Part shown: one piece after another, positions 8,199 through 16,003 of the stretch
Numbering within the stretch: position 1 is the stretch's first letter
Layout: every line of letters starts with the position of its first letter
Assembly: GCF_016861605.1 (NCBI RefSeq)
Contig: NZ_BOLM01000015.1
Location: forward strand, 1 to 63,975
Origin: Levilactobacillus wangkuiensis
Lineage (GTDB): Bacteria; Bacillota; Bacilli; Lactobacillales; Lactobacillaceae
Length of the DNA: 63,975 bases
Direction of reading: 5' to 3'
Made by a program: the position numbers and the translations under genes
The notes under the pieces: generated by a model
What the model saw: the letters and a program-made list of their open reading frames with translations, nothing else
Databases searched by the model: none
Told to the model about the DNA's origin: nothing

Positions 8199-9164
8199 TT
8201 ATTCAATCCGAATTCGTGGATCGACAATACTCAAGATAATGTCTGACAACAACGTCCCAATTAAGTTCAAAATCCCGTAAATGAGGACCAACGCGGTGAT
8301 AACCGTGTAGTCCCGGTAACTAATCGAGTTCACGAACAACAGGCCCATCCCAGGGTAAGAGAAGACGGTTTCGGTAAAGATGGAACCGTTCAGTAACCCA
8401 GTGATGGAGTAGCCGGCGAACGCGGCGATAGGTAACAGGGAATTTCTGAAGATGTGGTGACGGTAGATATCCTTGCTAGGAACCCCTTTAGAACGCGCAG
8501 TCCGCACGTAGTCAGAGCCCTTAGCGTCAATCACTTCGGAACGCAAGTACTGGACGATGTTAACCGTCCCGAACAAGGCCCCTAAGATACCTGGCAAGAG
8601 AATGTGGTAGAACCGACTACCAATTGTTTGTAGCCAGCCACTCCCACTTGCTTCGGCCGAGATTGACCCAGTCGTTGGGAACCAACCAAAGACGTAACCG
8701 AAGATCCAAATCCCAATAACTAAGATAACGAAGAAGGGGATGCAGTAGGTCACGTAGGTGTAGACCCGGATGATGGTATCAGGTAATTTACCTTCATGCC
8801 GACCGGCGAAGACACCCATTGGTAAGGCGAATGCGTAAGTTAAAATCATGGTGAAGAGGGCCAACCACAAGGTGTTACCGGCCCGGCCAGCAATTAAACG
8901 GGTTACGGGTTCTTGGTATTGATAACTGTTCCCTAAATTACCGTGGAACAAGTGGACGACCCATTGCCAATATTGTTGGTACCAAGGGTCATACAACCCA
9001 TTGATCTTCATCAAATGGTGAATCTGTTGGGGGTCAGCCTTAGGGTTGATCGACCCGGTAAATGGGTCACCAGGCATCGCCTTAGCGAGGAGGAAGACCA
9101 GGATACTTAGGATAATGACTTCTGGAATCATAATTAAGAAACGACGGAGAATTGTTTTCCACAT
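8199..9164 (-). CDS. oppB: Oligopeptide ABC transporter, permease OppB
   Basis: The 321-residue permease begins MWKTILRRFLIMIPEV, the usual OppB/DppB N-terminal helix. It carries about six helices and the EAA-type loop (HIFRNSLLPIAA). It forms the channel with OppC. Its start codon overlaps the end of oppF, and the ribosome binding site GGGGAGG lies within the end of oppF, so the two are translationally linked. Confidence 0.93.
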   Translation of the reverse strand: MWKTILRRFLIMIPEVIILSILVFLLAKAMPGDPFTGSINPKADPQQIHHLMKINGLYDPWYQQYWQWVVHLFHGNLGNSYQYQEPVTRLIAGRAGNTLWLALFTMILTYAFALPMGVFAGRHEGKLPDTIIRVYTYVTYCIPFFVILVIGIWIFGYVFGWFPTTGSISAEASGSGWLQTIGSRFYHILLPGILGALFGTVNIVQYLRSEVIDAKGSDYVRTARSKGVPSKDIYRHHIFRNSLLPIAAFAGYSITGLLNGSIFTETVFSYPGMGLLFVNSISYRDYTVITALVLIYGILNLIGTLLSDIILSIVDPRIRIE

Positions 9165-10138
9165 TAGGCCTGCACCTCCCCTTCCTGGCTGGCAAGTTGT
9201 TTGGCGATGTTTTCAGGTAAGGCCACCGCGTGGGTGGGGCTGACCTGAATCAACGGGAAGGCTTCACCGTTTTCGTCATAGTATTTGCTTTGCTGTTCTT
9301 GGTAGATTTTTTCAACGGCCAGCCGGGAAGCTCGGTGAGCCGCCCGTTGGTTAACGTTCGTTTCGGGGATGGCAGCCAGTAGCCGTTTCGTGTAGATATG
9401 TAACGGGTGGTTGTAGATATCCTCTCGCGTGCCAATTTCAACTAAGCGACCGCGGTTCATGATGGCAATGTTATTACACATGTGCCGAACAACCCCCAAG
9501 TCATGGGAGATAAACAGGTAGGAAATCCCAAATTCACGTTGAATCTTTTTCATAAAGTTTAAAACCTGTGCTTGAACGGAAAGGTCCAAAGCTGAAACAG
9601 GTTCGTCAGCGATGATTAACTTCGGGTTCGTGGCGACGGCCCGGGCAACCCCGATCCGTTGCCGTTGCCCACCAGAGAATTGGTGAGGGTACTTGTACAG
9701 CGCATCGGCATCCAGTCCAACAATATCAAGGAGTTGAAGAACGCGTAATTTTTCATCATCCTTACTGAGGTGCTCGAAGTTACGGAGCGGTTCAGCGATG
9801 ATATCTTCAATTCGTTTCCGGGGATTCAAACTGGAAAGGGAATCTTGGAAAATCATTTGGACGTCTTGGTTGTAGTCCAACTTGGTGCGATTGGCTTTCT
9901 TGGTGATGTCGACGCCCTTGTACATAATGGAACCACTCGTGACTTTTTCCAGGCCAACGACTGATTTACCAGTCGTTGATTTGCCGGAACCAGATTCACC
10001 AACCAAACCGTAAGTTTCCCCGGCTTCAATGTTGAAGGTGATGCCATCAACGGCCCGGACGGAATCGGTAATGCGGTTCCAGAAGCCAGTCCGAATCGGG
10101 TAGTGGACTTTCAGATCTTTGATTTCAATTAAGCTCAT
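9164..10138 (-). CDS. oppF: Oligopeptide ABC transporter, ATP-binding protein OppF
   Basis: The 324-residue ATPase has a Walker A motif (GESGSGKST), the signature SGGQRQR and Walker B (LIIADEP), followed by the oligopeptide/dipeptide C-terminal extension. Its start overlaps the oppD stop (ATGA). With OppD it powers peptide uptake. Confidence 0.93.
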   Translation of the reverse strand: MSLIEIKDLKVHYPIRTGFWNRITDSVRAVDGITFNIEAGETYGLVGESGSGKSTTGKSVVGLEKVTSGSIMYKGVDITKKANRTKLDYNQDVQMIFQDSLSSLNPRKRIEDIIAEPLRNFEHLSKDDEKLRVLQLLDIVGLDADALYKYPHQFSGGQRQRIGVARAVATNPKLIIADEPVSALDLSVQAQVLNFMKKIQREFGISYLFISHDLGVVRHMCNNIAIMNRGRLVEIGTREDIYNHPLHIYTKRLLAAIPETNVNQRAAHRASRLAVEKIYQEQQSKYYDENGEAFPLIQVSPTHAVALPENIAKQLASQEGEVQA

Positions 10139-11148
10139 ACGGTCACGCTCCCCTTCTCATCTGGAAATGAAAATTCTTTGTAGCAGGTGCAACGAACTTC
10201 GTGGCCCGGTGCAACTTCATGCATGCTAGGATTTTCTTCATGGGCACTGGCTGGCACCCAAGGAATCCGTGGGGCAAACCGGTCGCCGGTGCTAGGCATC
10301 TTCTGAAGGGAAGGGACGTTACCTTTGATGACGTAGAGGTCATCGTTTTCGTTGTCTCGCTGAGGCATTGACCGCAAGAGAGAACGCGTGTAGGGATGCT
10401 CCGGCGTGTTGAAGACTTGTTCCGCGGTGCCTTCTTCAACGATCTGGCCCGCGTACATCACAGCGACTCTGTCGGCCGTTTCAGCCACGACACCCAAGTC
10501 ATGAGTGATGAGGATGATGCCCGCGTGGTTTTCTTTTTGAATATCGCGGAGAACATCCAGAATCTGTGCTTGAATGGTCACGTCTAAGGCAGTTGTGGGT
10601 TCGTCGGCAATGATTAAGTCTGGCTTGCAGGCAATAGCAATCGCGATGATGACCCGTTGCCGCATCCCACCGGAAAGTTCATGAGGAAATTGATGAGCAG
10701 TCCGCTTGGGGTTCACAATCCCAACTTCATCGAGTAGTTGTAAAACGCGTTCGTGCTTTTCTTCCTTAGATAAGGAAGTATGGTAATCCATAACTTCACT
10801 AATTTGATCTTCAATGCGCTTCAGTGGATTCAAAGCGGATAATGGGTCTTGGAAGATCATCCCAATCTTAGCGCCTCGGAAGTCGTTGTACCCATCATCA
10901 TCGAGGTTAAGAAGGTTGGTACCTTCAAAATCAATTTCGCCGGAAATTTTTGTTTCGGCTGGGTCATGCAGACCCATGATCGTGGTGGCTAACGTACTTT
11001 TGCCACAACCTGATTCACCAACGATGGCGAGAATCTCGTCATGGTGGACTTGGAGGTTAATGTGGGAGATGGCGTCGTAGAATTGGCCATTAATCTTGAA
11101 AGCCGTGCTGACGTCTTTGATGTTCAAAAAGTTTGATGCGGTTTCCAC
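10135..11148 (-). CDS. oppD: Oligopeptide ABC transporter, ATP-binding protein OppD
   Basis: I place the start at a GTG (11148), 6 bases after GGAGGG, giving 337 residues. The frame is open further upstream to 11313, but those codons are AT-rich, lack a binding site and do not resemble OppD. Walker A (GESGCGKST), the signature SGGMRQR and Walker B (LIIADEP) are intact, and the C-terminus has the cysteine-containing dipeptide-transporter extension (RCTCYKE). It is the first gene of the operon, divergent from the Rrf2-type regulator. Confidence 0.92.
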   Translation of the reverse strand: METASNFLNIKDVSTAFKINGQFYDAISHINLQVHHDEILAIVGESGCGKSTLATTIMGLHDPAETKISGEIDFEGTNLLNLDDDGYNDFRGAKIGMIFQDPLSALNPLKRIEDQISEVMDYHTSLSKEEKHERVLQLLDEVGIVNPKRTAHQFPHELSGGMRQRVIIAIAIACKPDLIIADEPTTALDVTIQAQILDVLRDIQKENHAGIILITHDLGVVAETADRVAVMYAGQIVEEGTAEQVFNTPEHPYTRSLLRSMPQRDNENDDLYVIKGNVPSLQKMPSTGDRFAPRIPWVPASAHEENPSMHEVAPGHEVRCTCYKEFSFPDEKGSVTV

Positions 11149-11589
11149 GGAAATCCCTCCCCAATGTAGTGATTCTAATATATCTCTCATTTTTGAATAA
11201 AGCCCGGTGAATAAACTTCTTTTCGTATTCAATTCGGTCCTTAACAATAATTGTGTTTGATTATAGTTAATCAAATTCTCATTTACAACCCCAAATTTAA
11301 ATAATCCGGCCATGAAATCTTCATAGAATCCTCACAAACTTTGCTATATCAATCATCGCAGACTATTTATAAAATGATAAAAAATTTAACCTAAAACCAA
11401 ATAGTTGGATAATCTGCCTACCAAACCATTAATTAATAGGATTAACCTATACACTCAATTGAAAAAATATGCATGTATATTCTGAATGAGAAAGTTCTTA
11501 GCAATTTGGTTTATACCTTCAAACCACTTCACAAGGTGTGGTATGATACCAGTAATAACTACAGAATTTTTGAAAGCGATGGCTGAACG
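11149..11589. promoter_or_regulatory. Divergent control region between opp and the Rrf2-type regulator
   Basis: This AT-rich region of about 440 bases separates two divergent transcripts. For the regulator, TTCAAA (11518-11523) and TATGAT (11542-11547) are spaced by 18 bases. The spacer holds the imperfect inverted repeat ACCAC...GTGGT, a possible operator. I could not pick one opp promoter with confidence. The long leader of oppD may hold the control sites. Confidence 0.5.
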
Positions 11590-12054
11590 ATGAGATTAGA
11601 CTTTTCTGTTGCAGTCCACAGCTTGCTTTACCTGGACGAAAATCGTCCCCGAAAAATTGCGAGCCGGGAGTTGGCAACATCCTTACAACTGAATGCGGTC
11701 ATGATTCGAAATATCCTGTCCGTTTTGCACAAGCAGGGCTACATTGAGGGCTCTGTTGGTAAGAACGGGGGGTATCAACTGATTCGTGATCTTGCCGAAA
11801 TCAACGTGGGTGAGCTGTACGATCTGACGATTCCGCCGACTATCAGCTATGCGCGGTTTATTACGGGTGACTCCAAGGGGACGAAGGCCAGTGACAATAC
11901 GGATATCTCTGCGAACATTTCGCAAACTTTGACGGACTTGTTTACGCTGGCTGACGAAGATTATCGCAAATTTTATCATCAATTTACGATGACCGACCTG
12001 AAGGAAGACCTTCATCAGCACGGTTTCTTCCGCAAGCTGATTAACCACGACTAG
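11590..12054 (+). CDS. Rrf2-family transcriptional regulator
   Basis: The protein has 154 residues. An N-terminal winged helix (MRLDFSVAVHSLLYL, then a helix-turn-helix near 25-50 and the wing GYIEGSVGKNGGYQL) is the Rrf2 pattern. The protein has no cysteine at all, so it cannot hold the Fe-S cluster of IscR or NsrR and must sense something else or act apart from ligand. Its position back-to-back with the opp operon suggests it may control peptide uptake; this is inference. Confidence 0.85.
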   Translation: MRLDFSVAVHSLLYLDENRPRKIASRELATSLQLNAVMIRNILSVLHKQGYIEGSVGKNGGYQLIRDLAEINVGELYDLTIPPTISYARFITGDSKGTKASDNTDISANISQTLTDLFTLADEDYRKFYHQFTMTDLKEDLHQHGFFRKLINHD

Positions 12055-12196
12055 GGCTTTAATTAGCAAGCAGATTGCTGCCTTTTGGTAAGCAAAGCAG
12101 GTATAATACAGATGTAGATAAGGAATGGCGGCCACGGCCACCATTAATGTCGTCGGAAATCGCCCGGGGTGAACCTGGACGATTTTTTTAGTATAA

Positions 12197-12352
12197 GAGT
12201 GTGGAGCAGGGCGGTTAGCTGGCGAGCATTAACGGCGTAACGGGAATGACCCCGAACTTGGGTCGTTTTCGTTACGGTGTTAAGCGGAACCAGCTGCCCT
12301 GCGGAACACGTTTCGAAGGCTGCCAGATTAGGGATATAGAGGCGAGAGCCAG
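12197..12352 (+). repeat. Type D folded repeat, copy D1
   Basis: The copy is about 155 bases and highly similar to 43867-44020 on the other strand. GCAGGGC pairs with GCCCTGC, TAACG pairs with CGTTA, and an inner hairpin GACCC/GGGTC lies between. A conserved 3' segment starts GGAACACGTTTC. The second copy has different bases in the stems but keeps the pairing. It is not coding in any convincing frame. Confidence 0.75.
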
Positions 12353-12427
12353 TCAAACGCACTAAGCAAATGCAGTCAATGACCATCAAGCAGGGCAGGA
12401 GTTCCGGGCCTTTCTAAGCGCAGGGAC

Positions 12428-12495
12428 CTGGTTGGTGGAACACGTTTCGGAGGCTGTCAGTTTGGGAACGGAATGGCGAGAACCAACCAAACACA
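12428..12495 (+). repeat. Partial type D repeat (3' segment only)
   Basis: It repeats the GGAACACGTTTC...GGCTGTCAG...GGCGAGA segment of copy D1, here enclosed by GGTTGGT and ACCAACC. The upstream stem domain is missing. The rest of 12055-12729 holds nothing else I can name apart from the lplA promoter. Confidence 0.6.
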
Positions 12496-12630
12496 GCCAG
12501 AAATCTCAACCAACCATCTTTCACCAACCCAATGTCACCGAAAAAAGTTCGTGAAATTCCCGGCCAATCAGGATTTATCACCGCAACTAACGACAAATTT
12601 TCAAAAATCCTTTCCACTTTGTAAGCTAAA

Positions 12631-12659
12631 TTGTAATCGGTTACAACTCGTGCTATGAT
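12631..12659 (+). promoter_or_regulatory. Promoter of lplA with a palindromic site
   Basis: TTGTAA (12631-12636) and TATGAT (12654-12659) are spaced by 17 bases. The palindrome TGTAATCGGTTACA (12632-12645) overlaps the -35 box, and a second inverted repeat GTAAC...GTTAC follows at 12665-12681. Both look like repressor sites. Confidence 0.6.
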
Positions 12660-12729
12660 TTAAAGTAACCGGAAAAGTTACCGTATGGGACTGGTCCGGG
12701 TTGGTTAATTTGAAAGGGGTTTTTAGGTT

Positions 12730-13743
12730 ATGTATTGGTATGCCATGAAATCACACGATATTCGTCAGAATTTAGCAACGGAACAATACTTGATGAACAA
12801 CAAAAAGTTCGATGAACCGTTAGTTTTGTTCTACTATGAAGGACCTTGCATCATCGTTGGTCGTAACCAAAATACACTGGAAGAGATCAACCAAAAGTAC
12901 GTTGAGGAAAACAACATCACGGTTACCCGTCGGTTATCGGGTGGCGGTGCTGTCTACCAAGACCTCGGGAACCTTTGCTTTAGCTTCGTGGTTGATAGCG
13001 ATAGCGAAGAATTCGGGGACTTCAAGTCCTTCGTTCAACCCGTCGTCGATGCTTTACATGAAATGGGCGCCACGACTACCGAAGTTTCTGGCCGGAATGA
13101 CATTTTAGTCGACGGCAAGAAGTTCTCCGGTAACGCGATGTACTCGCACAGCGGCAAGACCTTCTCCCATGGTACCTTGATGCTGGACGTGGACCAAGAT
13201 GTGATTGCACATGCCTTGAACGTCCCAGCTGACAAGATGAAGTCTAAGGGAATCAAGTCCGTCCGTTCACGGGTCACGAACTTAAAGCCTTACTTAGCCC
13301 CTGAATATCAAAACTTAACGGTCCCAGAATTCCGCGATACCTTATTAAAGGAACTGTTCCACGTGGATAGCCTGGATGCCATTAAAGACAAAGAAGTTGT
13401 TATCGAAGACAGCGAAAAGGCTGCCATCGAAAAGATTTACAAAGACTACTACAGCAACTGGGATTGGGTTTACGGCAACTCCCCAGAATTCACGGTTAAG
13501 AAGCGTCAACACTTTACGGCCGGCACGATTGATGCTCGCTTGTTAGTTGAAAACGGGAAGATCAAGAACATCAAGTTCTACGGTGACTTCTTCGGTCCTT
13601 CTGACGCAACGGAATTGGCTGACAAGTTAGCCGGCGTCCGTTACGACCGTGAAAACGTCGGACAGGTTTTGAACAGCGTTAACACGCAACTCTACTTCAA
13701 TGGGATTGATACCAAAGATGTTTTGGACTTGCTGGTTGATTAG
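12730..13743 (+). CDS. lplA: Lipoate--protein ligase A
   Basis: The 337-residue enzyme activates free lipoate with ATP and attaches it to lysines of 2-oxoacid dehydrogenase or glycine cleavage proteins. The family motif RRLSGGGAVYQD is at residues 67-78. The lysine of the GKKFSGNAM segment binds the adenylate. The C-terminal accessory domain of LplA is present. AAAGGGG lies about 10 bases before the ATG. It is transcribed from its own promoter and no target enzyme gene lies nearby, so it serves scavenging. Confidence 0.92.
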   Translation: MYWYAMKSHDIRQNLATEQYLMNNKKFDEPLVLFYYEGPCIIVGRNQNTLEEINQKYVEENNITVTRRLSGGGAVYQDLGNLCFSFVVDSDSEEFGDFKSFVQPVVDALHEMGATTTEVSGRNDILVDGKKFSGNAMYSHSGKTFSHGTLMLDVDQDVIAHALNVPADKMKSKGIKSVRSRVTNLKPYLAPEYQNLTVPEFRDTLLKELFHVDSLDAIKDKEVVIEDSEKAAIEKIYKDYYSNWDWVYGNSPEFTVKKRQHFTAGTIDARLLVENGKIKNIKFYGDFFGPSDATELADKLAGVRYDRENVGQVLNSVNTQLYFNGIDTKDVLDLLVD

Positions 13744-13810
13744 ATTCCCGTTAGTTTTCGGCGATTAGCTGATTTTCCGCCGGGAATAAGTTAGAATAGA
13801 ATGGAATTGA

Positions 13811-13846
13811 CTAAGACGTGGTCGGTTTGACTGCGTCTTTTATTTT
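13811..13846 (+). terminator. Terminator-like hairpin after lplA
   Basis: AAGACG pairs with CGTCTT, supported by inner GTC/GAC, and is followed by TTTTATTTT. It lies between lplA and the next gene. Confidence 0.5.
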
Positions 13847-13874
13847 AGGAATTTATTGAGGAGTTTATTTTAAA

Positions 13875-14297
13875 ATGAAAGATCGTAACGTGATTGCCTG
13901 GGCCATTATTTCCATGGTCGGCTTTATTGCTTTAAATTTTCTAATGTCCCGGCCCTTCGTTGACTCGCCCAACGTACAGATGACCATGGCGGAGTTTTGG
14001 CACACAACGCTGATTGCGTTCGTACTTTACGCTGTGCCAATCGTGTTGGCGGCTTTGAACTGGAAGCCATCCTTCTACTTCATGGGGTTGGTCATCGCGC
14101 TGTACACGTTGTCACCGGTTAGTGTGATCATTAACATGTGGACGGACAGCAGCGCCAGCATCATGATCAAGATGTTGATGTCAGCGTTTGGCTTGGCATT
14201 GATTGTCGCCAACGGCTACTGGCTGGTCCTGGCATTACGGTTACGGCTCCGGCAACAAAAAATTGCGGACGCCAAGCGATTCGCTGCGAAAAAATAG
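13875..14297 (+). CDS. Membrane protein of unknown function, 140 residues
   Basis: There are four hydrophobic segments (about residues 6-24, 40-58, 66-88 and 98-122) and a basic C-terminal tail. A GAGGAG site lies about 11 bases before the ATG. The next gene starts 11 bases after its stop, so the two are likely co-transcribed. I do not recognise the family. Confidence 0.65.
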   Translation: MKDRNVIAWAIISMVGFIALNFLMSRPFVDSPNVQMTMAEFWHTTLIAFVLYAVPIVLAALNWKPSFYFMGLVIALYTLSPVSVIINMWTDSSASIMIKMLMSAFGLALIVANGYWLVLALRLRLRQQKIADAKRFAAKK

Positions 14298-14308
14298 AGG
14301 TGTAAGGC

Positions 14309-14953
14309 ATGAAACGAGAAATTCAAGCATTTATTGACGCGGTCGCAGCCGATGAAATTCAACATTTCACGGCGGACACCACCGAAAAAGACTTTTTCAA
14401 GGATCCGGATGGCCTCATGGCACCCTTAGCGGCCTTCATCCGTGAACAAATTGGTCAGGATCAACTGGCCCAAGCCACGCTCAACGTGACTGACACGGAC
14501 GTTTCTGTGCGTCTGGAGATGAGTGTCATCAATCTGCCGATGCAGGATAGCAAAACGATTGGTAAAATTATGGAAACCACGGATGAGGCTGAGCTGAACG
14601 TGTACGCCGTTATCGAAACACCAGATATCAACGTTTCTGGGTTGCGTATCGACGCTTTGGCACCTGCGACGACTTACGTGGATCAGGCCAAGGTCGCTGA
14701 CCAAAGCCTCCACGACTGGTTAGGTCTTCAGATTGAAAAGCTCCAGGCAGCGGCGACCAACGAAGCCGCTACCGACGTACCGAATGCGGACGTCACTAAA
14801 CCGGCAACTAAGAAACTGGCGACTAAAAAAACAGCTGCTAAGAAGACGACACGCAAGACAACCACGAAGCGCACGACCGCTGCCAAGAAGCCCGCAACCA
14901 AGCGGACTACGACGAAACGGGCAACGACCCGGAAGACGACGACAAAGAAGTAG
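14309..14953 (+). CDS. Uncharacterised protein with a histone-H1-like lysine/threonine tail
   Basis: The first 150 or so residues are acidic and look globular. From about residue 160 to the end the chain consists of repeats built from K-T, A-A-K-K and R-T-T, such as KKTAAKKTTRKTTTKR. This resembles the tails of bacterial histone-H1-like or AlgP-type proteins, which bind DNA or RNA through charge. Such a tail on an acidic domain suggests a nucleic-acid-associated protein, but no known domain is recognised. A GAGGTG site precedes the ATG. It is the second gene of a pair with the 13875 membrane protein. Confidence 0.7.
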   Translation: MKREIQAFIDAVAADEIQHFTADTTEKDFFKDPDGLMAPLAAFIREQIGQDQLAQATLNVTDTDVSVRLEMSVINLPMQDSKTIGKIMETTDEAELNVYAVIETPDINVSGLRIDALAPATTYVDQAKVADQSLHDWLGLQIEKLQAAATNEAATDVPNADVTKPATKKLATKKTAAKKTTRKTTTKRTTAAKKPATKRTTTKRATTRKTTTKK

Positions 14954-14955
14954 CC

Positions 14956-14984
14956 TTGTCTTTTGCGACTAAGTGTGCTAATAT
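14956..14984 (+). promoter_or_regulatory. Consensus promoter of the 15-kb small RNA
   Basis: TTGTCT (14956-14961) and TAATAT (14979-14984) are spaced by 17 bases and start 3 bases after the preceding stop codon. This predicts a transcript start near 14991. Confidence 0.75.
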
Positions 14985-14990
14985 AGCTTC

Positions 14991-15199
14991 TATGCGATGA
15001 GTCGAGAAATCACGCGTCCCTTGCTTGCAAGGAGCGTCCGCACAAGCGGCTAGGTGAATTTGTCAGCAGGGCACATATGTCACCGTATTGTGACGTGTCT
15101 GATCTTGAGGGAATGTGGATTCCGAGACGGATCCGTTCGGGAGACCGAACGCTGTGTGAAAAACGTCCAATCAGTCTTGTACTGGTTGGGCGTTTTTTT
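14991..15199 (+). ncRNA. Probable stand-alone small RNA of about 210 nt
   Basis: A good promoter lies just upstream, and the stretch ends in a strong intrinsic terminator: a 14-bp stem of AACGTCCAATCAGT with ACTGGTTGGGCGTT (G-T pairs included) followed by seven T. Between them there is no open frame with a ribosome binding site but several hairpins: CTTGC/GCAAG, GTCAC/GTGAC and GTTCGG/CCGAAC with a GAGA-type loop. The downstream TetR gene has its own promoter, so this is unlikely to be only its leader. It could be a regulatory sRNA or an unrecognised riboswitch-like RNA. I could not match it to 6S, SRP, RNase P or tmRNA. Confidence 0.65.
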
Positions 15200-15260
15200 G
15201 CGCTGAATTTGCGAGGCACAGAGCTTAGGGTTACAGACCATTCTGCTCAGTTAGTGACTT

Positions 15261-15295
15261 CCCCCTTGAATTCGTTAAGGGGGGCTTGCTATACT
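15261..15295 (+). promoter_or_regulatory. Promoter and likely operator of the TetR gene
   Basis: TTGAAT (15266-15271) and TATACT (15290-15295) are spaced by 18 bases. The inverted repeat CCCCCTT...AAGGGGG spans the -35 box and much of the spacer. This is a natural place for self-repression by the TetR protein. Confidence 0.6.
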
Positions 15296-15327
15296 TAGCC
15301 CAGCACATTGGTGAGGGGCACTGACAT

Positions 15328-15882
15328 ATGGCAAAAAATACCAAACAAGAATTGTCGGCGGCACTGTTGACGCAGCTCCGGACAACGCCGGTTGATAAGA
15401 TTACCATCAAATCCATCGTGACGGCCTGTGACCTGACGCGGCAGACCTTCTACAACCACTTCAGCGACATTTACGAGTTGGTTGAGTGGACCGCTAAGCA
15501 GGCGACCGCCGAGTCACTGCAAAATGTGGCGGACTATGACAACTGGCAACAGGGGTTCTGTAACGTGATGACCGCGATTAAAGAGAACCGATATCTCGTG
15601 CAGAACACCTACGAGTCAGCCTACCGCGACCTTTTAGAAAAATACATATATACGGTGCTGTACCAGTACATCATCGCCGTGGTCGAGCGCCAGGCGGCGG
15701 GGATGCGGGTCGCTCAGAAGCACAAGGATTTCATCGCGCATTTCTATAGCTTGGCCTTTATCGCACTCATTTTCGAGTGGGTCAAGGATGGCATGCGGGA
15801 GGACCCAGCCGACATCGTCGAACAGACTGGCGTGTTGGTGCAGGGGGATTTTCAGAAGGCGTTACAGAACTATGCCGAGTAA
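15328..15882 (+). CDS. TetR/AcrR-family regulator
   Basis: The protein has 184 residues with an N-terminal TetR helix-turn-helix (KITIKSIVTACDLTRQTFYNHF, residues about 24-45). The C-terminal half matches the group with a TetR_C_8-type ligand domain. It lies just upstream of oleate hydratase on the same strand, with a terminator between. In lactobacilli such neighbours often control the hydratase in response to fatty acids, so this is the likely role. GAGGGG precedes the ATG. Confidence 0.85.
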   Translation: MAKNTKQELSAALLTQLRTTPVDKITIKSIVTACDLTRQTFYNHFSDIYELVEWTAKQATAESLQNVADYDNWQQGFCNVMTAIKENRYLVQNTYESAYRDLLEKYIYTVLYQYIIAVVERQAAGMRVAQKHKDFIAHFYSLAFIALIFEWVKDGMREDPADIVEQTGVLVQGDFQKALQNYAE

Positions 15883-15896
15883 TTGACAAAATCGGG

Positions 15897-15929
15897 GAGC
15901 TGTCAAAATTTTGACGGTTCTCTTTTTTT
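15897..15929 (+). terminator. Intrinsic terminator of the TetR gene
   Basis: GAGCTGTCAAAA and TTTTGACGGTTCTC form a stem followed by seven T, 15 bases after the TetR stop. Confidence 0.8.
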
Positions 15930-15934
15930 GTCAA

Positions 15935-15963
15935 TTGTCTTGTTGGCGGGCGGGCCTTATCTT
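15935..15963 (+). promoter_or_regulatory. Promoter of the oleate hydratase gene
   Basis: TTGTCT (15935-15940) and TATCTT (15958-15963) are spaced by 17 bases and lie 40 bases before the start codon. Confidence 0.55.
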
Positions 15964-16003
15964 AAAGACAAGCACCTAATCCCAAACAAAGAAGGTCATC
16001 TTC

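Noticed and set aside
11563..11578. CodY-like box AATTTTTGAAA before the Rrf2-type gene
   Set aside because: It is one base shorter than the consensus and lacks the right half; it is probably chance in AT-rich DNA.
14991..15199. Naming the small RNA as 6S/lacto-usp or SRP RNA
   Set aside because: I could not see the long rod with central bubble of 6S or the conserved SRP Alu/S-domain bases. A covariance-model search is needed.
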